Shown: positions 1 through 4,712, counted from the first letter of the stretch. The stretch: DNA of 5,512 nucleotides from Candidatus Methanophagales archaeon (GCA_014061035.1 JACGMN010000005.1:1-5512); one strand, 5' to 3'. Program-made: numbers and translations. Notes: generated by a model not told the origin, from the sequence alone.

Positions 1-96
1 AAGAATAAATTTTATAATCGGACGCAGATGAACGCAGATAATCCGGATTTTAAATATACGGAATTGACGGAGGAGATTCTTAGTTTGAGGAAATAG
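1..96 (+). pseudogene. Remnant resembling the N-terminus of a GxxExxR-family protein (partial at the window edge)
   Basis: Frame 1 is open from the window edge to a TAG at 94-96 and ends with the residues DFKYTELTEEILSLRK. From memory, GxxExxR-family proteins start with a similar segment (Y-x-E/D-L-T-x-x-I-I-G...), often preceded, as here, by residues read from a GACGCAGAT-type repeat. The rest of that family (the GxxExxR motif and the roughly 100 following residues) is absent, so this would be a truncated or internally deleted relic. The resemblance covers only about 12 residues and could be chance. The 10-bp-unit repeats on both sides are the main reason to take it seriously. Confidence 0.3.
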
Positions 97-128
97 TTTT
101 CTGCGTAAATCTGCGTAAATCTGCGTCC
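20..128. repeat. Inverted arms of 10-bp units (GACGCAGAT type) around the remnant
   Basis: The left arm at 20-39 reads GGACGCAGATGAACGCAGAT. The right arm at 101-128 is three 10-mers, CTGCGTAAAT twice and then CTGCGTCC, whose reverse complement matches the left arm apart from single-base differences. Both arms have a 10-bp period and about 60 bp lies between them. Similar GACGCAGAT/ATCTGCGTC repeats are, from memory, scattered between genes in many environmental prokaryotes and are often found beside GxxExxR genes. No transposase is visible, so it may be a non-autonomous or decayed element. Confidence 0.6.
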
Positions 129-140
129 TAAATAGGTAAA

Positions 141-157
141 AGTTATACTTTATATAC
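141..157 (+). promoter_or_regulatory. TATA-rich archaeal promoter of ribH
   Basis: The stretch AGTTATACTTTATATAC lies just before the ribH ATG at 169 in otherwise less AT-biased DNA, and no ribosome-binding site separates them. With the usual archaeal spacing of about 25 bp from TATA centre to transcript start, the upstream half (centre near 146) would start transcription at or next to the ATG. A leaderless or nearly leaderless mRNA is therefore likely. The downstream half would start inside the gene, so either the upstream half is used or translation begins later (see ribH). Confidence 0.5.
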
Positions 158-168
158 AAGAACAAAAA

Positions 169-588
169 ATGGAGAAAGAAGATGAGATAAAATTGGGTTT
201 TGTTGTCTCAGAATTTCATCGCGAGATAACTTATCAGATGGAGATACTGGGGCGAGAGCATGCCGAGTTTCTTGGTGTGCGCGTTCATCGCACGGTATAT
301 ACGCCGGGTACCTTTGACATACCGTTAGCTGTGAAGAAGATGCTCAGCGAGGGAGAAGTAGATGCGGTGGTTACACTAGGATGCATAATCGAAGGTGCGA
401 CAGAGCATGACGAGATGGTCGCATCGCAAATGACAAGGAAGATAATGGACCTTTCGCTGGAGTATATCAAGCCAGTAACTTTGGGCGTGGCGGGTCCCGG
501 GATGACAAGGCTGGAGGCGCAGAAGCGGATAAATTATGCTAAAATGGCTGTAGAAGCCGCGGTGAAGTTAGTGAAGAGGCTAAGATAG
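169..588 (+). CDS. ribH: 6,7-dimethyl-8-ribityllumazine synthase (archaeal RibH)
   Basis: Condenses 5-amino-6-ribitylamino-uracil with 3,4-dihydroxy-2-butanone 4-phosphate to give lumazine, the direct precursor of riboflavin; a soluble oligomeric enzyme. The 139 residues match the short archaeal form along their length. Visible motifs are SEFHREIT (14-21, substrate-binding aromatic F16), PGTFDIPLAVKKM (46-58), the GCIIEGATEHDE block (71-82) with the catalytic-type His80, and the PVTLGVAGPGMT strand (102-113). The paralogous archaeal riboflavin synthase is a less likely reading because it lacks this GxTEHDE block. ATG 169 gives eight charged residues before the conserved LGFVVSEF; the TTG at 193 is an alternative that fits the promoter better. 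The gene is convergent with cbiB, and the last 9 bp overlap the end of cbiB. Confidence 0.95.
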   Translation: MEKEDEIKLGFVVSEFHREITYQMEILGREHAEFLGVRVHRTVYTPGTFDIPLAVKKMLSEGEVDAVVTLGCIIEGATEHDEMVASQMTRKIMDLSLEYIKPVTLGVAGPGMTRLEAQKRINYAKMAVEAAVKLVKRLR

Positions 589-1581
589 GAGAAGTAGCAA
601 ATGCAGAAGGAAGATTGCCACGATGCAGACAAAGGCGAAGAAGAGTGAAGACCTCTTCATGATTCTTATCGCTCCTTCTATATGGTCCACGGATGGACGT
701 TCAAATAGCTCATCCTCATCTGTATCTGTACCTGTATCTGTATCTGTACCTATTGCGTAATGCCCTTTCTTCTCTAATTTCACCTGTAAAGCGTGACTCA
801 TTGCTACTATTGTCAGATGGACTTTGTCATCTTCATTATTACCACTGTTAACGGTTCTGATGGTTCTTTTAAAATTTCTACGACTTGTACCTGTACCTAT
901 CTTTGAACTGCTCAACAGCAGTATCAAGTATGCCGCGATACGCTCTGGTACGTAATTCAGTAGATCATCAGTTCTCGCAGAGAACCAGCCGAGATGTATG
1001 TACTCTTCAGTTTTATATCCTATAACAGCATCGAGTGTATTTATCACGCGGTATATCATAGCGCCGAAGACGCCGAAGATCGAGAAATAGAAGAAAGGTG
1101 CTATAATACTATCGGTAAGGTTCTCAGCAATCGATTCGACAGTTGCCGAGTTAAGATATTCATCATCTAAACCTTCTACATCTCTGCTGACTATTTTCCC
1201 GACTGCTTCTCTCTTTTGTTCCAAATCCGTAGCTTCCATTGCTTTCTTTCCGTAGCATTCCAATCCTTTTATCGTGAATGTCATCTTGAAGATCAATGCG
1301 CCAAGAACGATGTATAAAGGAGAGAGTGTAGGAGGTATTAAGAGAAGCAATAAACAGGGAAGGACGAAGATAGCAAGTATCAGTAGCGGATAAACAACTC
1401 CGAGCATCTTTTCTCTCCGCGCACCGCCGCCACGCCTCGTTATTCTGTCAAAGAAGTACATCAACCTGCTTATCCAGACAACAGGATAAAATTTCTCCCT
1501 CTTCTCCGAGGGGTCGCCTACGGTCAGGTCTATAACAAGAGCAAGTATGAAGATCGCGATATGATCAATAAGGAGATTCAT
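580..1581 (-). CDS. cbiB: Adenosylcobinamide-phosphate synthase CbiB (CobD in aerobic-pathway naming)
   Basis: Integral membrane enzyme that attaches the aminopropanol (phosphate) arm to adenosylcobyric acid in cobamide synthesis. Family marks: DLTVGDP (18-24), PVVWISRL (33-40), SRDVEGLDDEY (132-142), VESIAENLTDSIIAP (148-162), NTLDAVIGYK (181-190), ARTDDLLNYVPER (202-214), and a late VDHIEGAIRIM (about 298-308). Hydrophobic spans lie near residues 8-23, 62-80, 85-103, 157-180 and 312-332, and the 333 residues fit the family. Two things are odd. The usual SPN(S/C)xW...AMAGAL segment reads NSG, then inserted NNEDDK (248-253), then VHLTIVAMSHAL. A Gly/Asp-Thr repeat (278-287) encoded by a hexanucleotide array lies before the PSxDHIE motif. 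The start at 1581 is supported by its 17-bp overlap with the upstream cysteine-rich gene, implying one transcript and coupled translation. The ribosome-binding site is weak. Confidence 0.93.
   Translation of the reverse strand: MNLLIDHIAIFILALVIDLTVGDPSEKREKFYPVVWISRLMYFFDRITRRGGGARREKMLGVVYPLLILAIFVLPCLLLLLIPPTLSPLYIVLGALIFKMTFTIKGLECYGKKAMEATDLEQKREAVGKIVSRDVEGLDDEYLNSATVESIAENLTDSIIAPFFYFSIFGVFGAMIYRVINTLDAVIGYKTEEYIHLGWFSARTDDLLNYVPERIAAYLILLLSSSKIGTGTSRRNFKRTIRTVNSGNNEDDKVHLTIVAMSHALQVKLEKKGHYAIGTDTDTGTDTDEDELFERPSVDHIEGAIRIMKRSSLFFAFVCIVAIFLLHLLLLLS
721..750. repeat. Five-unit hexanucleotide tandem repeat inside cbiB
   Basis: On the plus strand the units are TGTATC, TGTACC, TGTATC, TGTATC, TGTACC. 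Read on the coding strand they give GTDTDTGTDT, followed by the acidic DEDE. A two-unit copy of the same hexamer (TGTACC twice) lies at 886-897, in the same gene, and encodes GTGT. Six-base units keep the frame, so copy number can change without destroying the enzyme. Confidence 0.95.
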
Positions 1582-1966
1582 ATAGCACGTTGCCCCGGAC
1601 CGGAGGATATATTGCTTTTAAGGCTGAAAATATCTCCTTAAGCTCTTCCTTTCTCTTTACTATATCGTCTGCATTCTTTATTCCATATCTCCTGAACGAT
1701 TCCAGCAACGCCTCTGCAACTTCCGCGTTATGTATCCAGTAACACTCTGAACAACCCCAAATACGCCCACCGCCTCTCTTCTCCACGCATTCGCCACCGG
1801 TTTGCTCGTCTTCACAGGGATAAAACGGGCAGAAACACCACGTACAATCCTGACCTATAAAATGGCAGGGATAATAATCACACGTCTCATCAGGTCCCAC
1901 AAGTTTTTTATTCTTAACTTCTACTTTCAGTACCTTCTTCAGGCGGTCGTAAGCTAATGGGTGCAT
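1565..1966 (-). CDS. Cysteine-rich small-domain protein, probable metal or Fe-S binding, cobamide-linked
   Basis: A 133-residue soluble protein. The central part holds nine cysteines, C29, C34, C41, C44, C46, C51, C60, C72 and C75, with H35 and H79 nearby, in an arrangement (CDYYPCHF, CTWCFCPFYPC, WGCSECYWIH) that I recognise as the Pfam cysteine-rich small domain. The family is presumed to bind metal and, from memory, occurs next to or fused with cobalamin synthesis proteins in archaea and anaerobes, including threonine-phosphate decarboxylase-type CobD. The C-terminal third (80-125) is a charged helix-like region. It overlaps cbiB by 17 bp, so a role beside CbiB, for example in supplying or phosphorylating the aminopropanol arm, is an inference from context. 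No catalytic motif beyond the cysteines is seen. The ATG at 1966 follows a TATA element by a short leader, with no clear ribosome-binding site. Confidence 0.8.
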   Translation of the reverse strand: MHPLAYDRLKKVLKVEVKNKKLVGPDETCDYYPCHFIGQDCTWCFCPFYPCEDEQTGGECVEKRGGGRIWGCSECYWIHNAEVAEALLESFRRYGIKNADDIVKRKEELKEIFSALKAIYPPVRGNVLYESPY

Positions 1967-2004
1967 CTATCATAGAATAGATAGTCAATAGCTCTTCCAG
2001 ATAG

Positions 2005-2014
2005 ATAAATATAA
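2005..2014 (-). promoter_or_regulatory. TATA box of the cysteine-rich gene/cbiB transcript
   Basis: On the minus strand this reads TTATATTTAT, about 44 nt before the ATG at 1966. A transcript start 25 nt downstream would leave a leader of roughly 18 nt. The TATA lies only about 10 bp from the left end of the neighbouring repeat element, so the element's edge abuts the factor-B recognition region of this promoter. Confidence 0.5.
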
Positions 2015-2022
2015 CAAAATAT

Positions 2023-2154
2023 GTAATTACTCAGGGTTCCGGGTTCACGGTTCACGGTTAGAAAACGAAGAACATAAGCCAGCAGTATGAAGATAATGCG
2101 AACAACCGTGAACCAGTGAACCCATGAACCCATGAATCTGACAAGCTGAGTAAT
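2023..2154 (+). mobile_element. MITE-like repeat element, copy 1 (upstream of UPF0280)
   Basis: The left end is GTAATTACTCAGG and the right end is CTGAGTAAT, giving a 9-bp perfect terminal inverted repeat (2026-2034 with 2146-2154). Next come arms with a 7-8 bp period: four 7-mers of GGGTTCA/CGGTTCA type at 2034-2061, and CCGTGAA/CCCATGAA units at 2106-2136. These fold back on each other around a core at about 2059-2104. The core matches copy 2 in reverse, sharing TAGAAAACGA, CATAA and TATGAAGATAA. No protein gene is present. The element fills most of the gap between the divergent cysteine-rich gene and UPF0280, so any UPF0280 promoter must lie inside it. A 5-bp ATATG occurs near both ends and might be a target duplication, but this is weak. 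Confidence 0.7.
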
Positions 2155-2186
2155 ATGAGGGAGAGTTTCATATGAGGGAGAGTTTC
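2153..2186. repeat. Perfect 17-bp tandem duplication at the UPF0280 start
   Basis: ATATGAGGGAGAGTTTC occurs at 2153-2169 and again at 2170-2186. Each copy holds an ATG reading MRESF. The copies are 17 bp apart and therefore in different frames: the first ATG (2155) meets TGA after six codons, while the second (2172) opens the full gene. The GAGGGAG of the first copy lies about 8 nt before the second ATG and can serve as its ribosome-binding site. Confidence 0.9.
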
Positions 2187-2957
2187 GTGCTGAATGAGAC
2201 ATCTGTATGGATAACGGCAGACGATAGGGAGAGGGATAAGGATAAAGATAAGGATAAGGATAAGAATAAGAGATACATAGAGATAGCAAAAGAGGAGATA
2301 GTACGGCGGAGAAGAGAGCTGGAAAGGTTCGTGCGATGGCACCCGTATTTTCTTGTGGCACTCGAACCATATCAATATCAGAGAGATGAAGCCGAGAAGG
2401 AGGAGGTACCGGAGATAGTAGAGCGGATGATAGCTGCTGCAGAGAAGGTCGGCATAGGACCGATGTCAGCAGTTGCAGGTACTTTAGCAGAATTTGCCTG
2501 TGAGGCTATGCTGAATGCAGGTGCTATATACGCAATGGTCGATAACGGTGGTGATATTGCATTGATCAACGATAGAGAAGTGCTTGTTGGGATATATGCG
2601 GGCGAGAGCCAATTCTCGAACAAGATTGCGCTACGGATAAAACCGAGAGCTTCTCCATGCCCATCCCTAATCGGTATATGCACCTCATCAGGAACGGTAG
2701 GGCATTCTATCAGCTTTGGTACCGCAGATGCCGCAACGGTGATAAGCACGAGTGCGTCTCTCGCGGATGCGGCAGCTACTGCGCTCTGCAATACCATCAT
2801 CGATGCCCAGTCTATCCCGGAAGCGTTCCGCGTAATCGCCCACGTGGAAGGCATTGAAGGCGCATTAGTGATTTATAGGGATATGCTGGCAACGTGGGGA
2901 AAAGTGCCGGAGATAGTAGAAATAGAAACTAAAAGTACAACTATTCTAACAGAGTAA
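2172..2957 (+). CDS. UPF0280 family protein (ApbE-like fold), function unknown
   Basis: 261 residues, matching UPF0280, a family common in methanogens and sulfate reducers. From memory, its structural members share the ApbE (flavin transferase) superfamily fold. Visible segments: HPYFLVALEPY (57-67), GIGPMSAVAGTLAE (94-107), VDNGGDIAL (123-131, like the GGD of ApbE), GICTSSGTVGHSISFG (168-183), SASLADAAATAL (194-205), and WGKVPEIVEIE near the end. There is no signal peptide or membrane span. Residues 22-33 are an Asp-Lys repeat from a hexanucleotide array, in a region where the family normally has an ordinary helix. The start at 2172 is chosen because the earlier ATG at 2155 is out of frame and because a GAGGGAG lies 8 nt upstream. 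thiC begins 19 bp after the stop, so the two are probably co-transcribed; a thiamine or flavin connection is only an inference. Confidence 0.88.
   Translation: MRESFVLNETSVWITADDRERDKDKDKDKDKNKRYIEIAKEEIVRRRRELERFVRWHPYFLVALEPYQYQRDEAEKEEVPEIVERMIAAAEKVGIGPMSAVAGTLAEFACEAMLNAGAIYAMVDNGGDIALINDREVLVGIYAGESQFSNKIALRIKPRASPCPSLIGICTSSGTVGHSISFGTADAATVISTSASLADAAATALCNTIIDAQSIPEAFRVIAHVEGIEGALVIYRDMLATWGKVPEIVEIETKSTTILTE
2235..2270. repeat. Six-unit GATAAG hexanucleotide repeat inside the UPF0280 gene
   Basis: The units are GATAAG, GATAAA, GATAAG, GATAAG, GATAAG and AATAAG, encoding five Asp-Lys pairs and then Asn-Lys at residues 22-33. The single-base variants among the units suggest that some of the repeat is old, while the three identical units in a row could still change copy number. 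Confidence 0.95.
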
Positions 2958-2976
2958 AAAAAATCTGAACATTGTC

Positions 2977-4299
2977 ATGTCTTCAGCAGTAAAATTGGAA
3001 GCGAAAGAATTGTTGAGTGTTGCTGCAGCAGAAGGAGTCAGCGTAGAGAAGTTGCGGCGGCTGCTCGATGCAGGACGAGTGGTAATTCCGAGAAATGCGA
3101 AGAGAGCAGATGGGACGTGTGCAAGGAACGGGAACCGGGAGATTGTGTTAAAGGCAATTGGTGAAGGGATGAGCACGAAGGTGAATGCTAACGTAGGAAC
3201 ATCAAAAGATTATATTAACTATGAAGAAGAGGTGGAGAAGGCAAAGATTGCGGTACGATACGGTGCTGATACAGTAATGGACCTCTCTACCGGTAGTAGT
3301 AGCAGTGATGGTGGCAGCGGCGACCTTGACGAAACACGACGTAGAATTTTGAGCGAGGTAAACGTGCCCATCGGGACGGTACCGATATACCAGGCTGCTA
3401 TGGAGAAGGCGGGTCTCAGAGCTATAGTGGAGATGGACTCGGACGATATGTTCAATGCTGTCAGGAGGCATGCAGAAGACGGTATTGACTTTATTACGGT
3501 TCATGCAGGCGTGAATCAGAATTCACTTGAGCGATTGAAGCGGAGCGGACGCATATTAGAGATCGTGAGCCGTGGTGGTGCATTCCTCGCTGCATGGATG
3601 ATGCACAATGAGCGTGAAAATCCATTCTATGCCGAATACGAATATCTTCTGGAGATAGCGCGCGAATATGAGGTAACGCTCAGTTTAGGCGATGGTCTGC
3701 GTCCGGGCTGTATCGCAGATGCCTCCGACCGTGCGAAATTCATGGAAGCTATTACGCTCGGCGAGTTAGTGATGCAAGCCAGGGAAGCAGGGGTCTCCGT
3801 ACTCGTTGAAGGACCAGGGCATGTACCACTGGACGAGATAGAAGCATCGGTAAAGGTATTGAAACATCTCACTGATTTTGCACCACTCTATCTCTTAGGT
3901 CCGCTCGTTACCGACATAGCGCCCGGGTACGACCATCTTGTGAGTTCGATTGGAGGTGCAGTTGCAGGGATGTACGGTGCAGATTTTCTCTGTATGGTCT
4001 CACCATCTGAGCATTTAGCGTTACCTTCTGTAAGCGACATTAAAGAAGGCATGATCGTAACGAAGATAGCTGCTCATGCTGCGGACCTTGTCAAAGAAGG
4101 GCAAAGAGAGAAGGCACGGCGATTAGACGATGAGATGGCGTATGCACGGAAGAGACTGGATTGGACCCGTCAATTTGAACTTGCGATAAACCACGAGGAA
4201 GCCCGGAGAATACGGGCGAGCAGACCACCATTGAGCGATAGCGATGCCTGTTCCGTCTGCGGCGATTTGTGTGTGTTATTAAAGTGGGAGGAATCGTAA
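2977..4299 (+). CDS. thiC: Phosphomethylpyrimidine synthase ThiC
   Basis: Radical-SAM enzyme that rearranges aminoimidazole ribotide into hydroxymethylpyrimidine phosphate for thiamine. 440 residues, typical of the short archaeal/anaerobe form. Motifs: IGEGMSTKVNANVGTS (61-76), MDLSTG (101-106), PIGTVPIYQA (131-140), VSRGG (198-201 region), LSLGDGLRPG (235-244), EGPGHVP (278-284) and DIAPGYDH (313-320) with the two probable zinc histidines, and the C-terminal iron-sulfur cysteines C425, C428 and C432. The cysteine spacing is CX2CX3C rather than the CX2CX4C of E. coli; I recall the shorter spacing from archaeal homologues but cannot check it. Oddity: nine extra Ser/Gly/Asp residues (107-115) follow DLSTG, where relatives read DLSTGGDLDE. 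There is no strong ribosome-binding site before ATG 2977. No TPP riboswitch is seen upstream. The stop codon lies inside repeat element copy 2. Confidence 0.95.
   Translation: MSSAVKLEAKELLSVAAAEGVSVEKLRRLLDAGRVVIPRNAKRADGTCARNGNREIVLKAIGEGMSTKVNANVGTSKDYINYEEEVEKAKIAVRYGADTVMDLSTGSSSSDGGSGDLDETRRRILSEVNVPIGTVPIYQAAMEKAGLRAIVEMDSDDMFNAVRRHAEDGIDFITVHAGVNQNSLERLKRSGRILEIVSRGGAFLAAWMMHNERENPFYAEYEYLLEIAREYEVTLSLGDGLRPGCIADASDRAKFMEAITLGELVMQAREAGVSVLVEGPGHVPLDEIEASVKVLKHLTDFAPLYLLGPLVTDIAPGYDHLVSSIGGAVAGMYGADFLCMVSPSEHLALPSVSDIKEGMIVTKIAAHAADLVKEGQREKARRLDDEMAYARKRLDWTRQFELAINHEEARRIRASRPPLSDSDACSVCGDLCVLLKWEES
3295..3321. repeat. Ser/Gly codon-rich insertion inside thiC
   Basis: Nine codons drawn mainly from AGT, AGC, GGT and GGC encode residues 107-115 (SSSSDGGSG). 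The related codons suggest growth by trinucleotide slippage. Comparison is with my memory of ThiC, in which DLSTG runs directly into GDLDE or an equivalent. Confidence 0.7.
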
Positions 4300-4442
4300 C
4301 TACTCAGGTTGCCAGGTTCACGGTTCAAGGTTCACGGTTCACACTTCACAGATGGTCGCGTTATCTTCATACGAGTTTATGGTCATCGTTTTCTAACCGT
4401 GAACCGTGAACCCCGGAACTTTGAACCTGAGTAGTTACGATT
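4292..4442 (-). mobile_element. MITE-like repeat element, copy 2 (downstream of thiC, inverted relative to copy 1)
   Basis: A perfect 19-bp terminal inverted repeat, AATCGTAACTACTCAGGTT at 4292-4310 and its reverse complement at 4424-4442. The left arm holds five 7-mers (AGGTTCA, CGGTTCA, AGGTTCA, CGGTTCA, CACTTCA, 4314-4348), and the right arm holds CCGTGAA units at 4397-4410. The core at about 4349-4395 is the reverse complement of the copy 1 core with a few changes and a 3-base gap. The thiC TAA (4297-4299) is part of the left terminal repeat. No protein gene is present. Its place between convergent genes, the long stem, and the T-rich run after 4440 also fit a transcription end signal. 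Confidence 0.75.
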
Positions 4443-4460
4443 TTCGCTCTATTTCTATTC
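4441..4460 (+). terminator. Possible thiC transcription terminator (T-rich tract)
   Basis: The sequence TTTTCGCTCTATTTCTATTC follows directly on the end of repeat element copy 2. Archaeal termination usually needs only T-rich stretches on the coding strand, so this and the preceding foldback are the likely end of the UPF0280-thiC transcript. The T runs are short, so the call is weak. Confidence 0.3.
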
Positions 4461-4621
4461 TATACAACTACAAAGATTTTAAAGAGGAAGATGAGAATAC
4501 CTATAATTAGCGCAATTATCGCGCTGATTGATGCAACCCATGCGAATATGTAAAGTCTTACCCGGTAATCCTCTTTCTCATCAAATATTTTTTTTATCAC
4601 GAATAGCAAACCCCTCTCCAT
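4460..4621 (-). CDS. Small single-span membrane protein, 53 residues, unknown function
   Basis: ATG at 4621 opens 53 codons ending in TAG at 4460-4462. Residues 1-22 are charged (MERGLLFVIKKIFDEKEDYR). They are followed by one hydrophobic stretch of about 28 residues, YIFAWVASISAIIAL and onward, that runs to the C-terminus (KIFVVV), so it is probably a tail-in-membrane protein. Support for a real gene: an AGGAGGT ribosome-binding site ends about 9 nt before the ATG (the strongest in the window), and a TATA pair stands upstream at 4649-4670. It is divergent from the PAS protein and convergent with thiC, with repeat element copy 2 in the gap. I do not recognise the family. It might cooperate with the adjacent membrane sensors, but only proximity suggests that. 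Confidence 0.65.
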   Translation of the reverse strand: MERGLLFVIKKIFDEKEDYRVRLYIFAWVASISAIIALIIGILIFLFKIFVVV

Positions 4622-4648
4622 CCTCTACCTACCTCCTGCGTTCTTGAT

Positions 4649-4670
4649 ATTTATATACTATTTATATACT
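4649..4670. promoter_or_regulatory. Divergent promoter with a perfect 11-bp tandem TATA repeat
   Basis: ATTTATATACT occurs twice head to tail (4649-4659 and 4660-4670). Each unit contains a near-symmetrical TATATA-type box that can work on either strand. For the PAS gene, the second unit plus about 25 bp puts the transcript start near 4690, leaving a short leader with GGAG. For the small minus-strand gene, the same unit puts the start near 4640, just before its AGGAGGT. Two boxes could serve the two directions, or set alternative starts. Confidence 0.6.
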
Positions 4671-4703
4671 TAAAAAATATACAAAGAACATATATGGCGA
4701 TAT

Positions 4704-4707
4704 GGAG
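4704..4707 (+). promoter_or_regulatory. Ribosome-binding site of the PAS gene
   Basis: GGAG lies five bases before the ATG at 4713 and fixes that start. The upstream ATGs at 4694 and 4702 have no such site; 4694 is in a different frame. Confidence 0.6.
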
Positions 4708-4712
4708 AAAAA

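Noticed and set aside
2019..2157. ATATG as a target-site duplication of repeat element copy 1
   Set aside because: The five bases are AT-rich, overlap the terminal repeat on the right, and have no equivalent around copy 2.
1954..2375. Two long minus-strand open frames across the intergenic repeat and the UPF0280 start
   Set aside because: They run through repeat element copy 1 and antisense to the Asp-Lys repeat. The translations are low-complexity (Tyr/Pro or Leu/Ile runs) with no family resemblance, and the frames are open because of the hexamer repeats.
2378..2854. 158-codon minus-strand open frame antisense to UPF0280
   Set aside because: The Ala/Ser-rich translation is typical of a shadow of a conserved gene, while the plus strand has clear family motifs over the same span.
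2958..2976. Possible TPP riboswitch before thiC
   Set aside because: Only 19 bp separate UPF0280 and thiC, and the UPF0280 leader holds the repeat element; no THI-box-like conserved segments were seen in either.
4314..4348. CRISPR-like array
   Set aside because: The units are 7 bp with no spacers, and belong to the arm of the repeat element.
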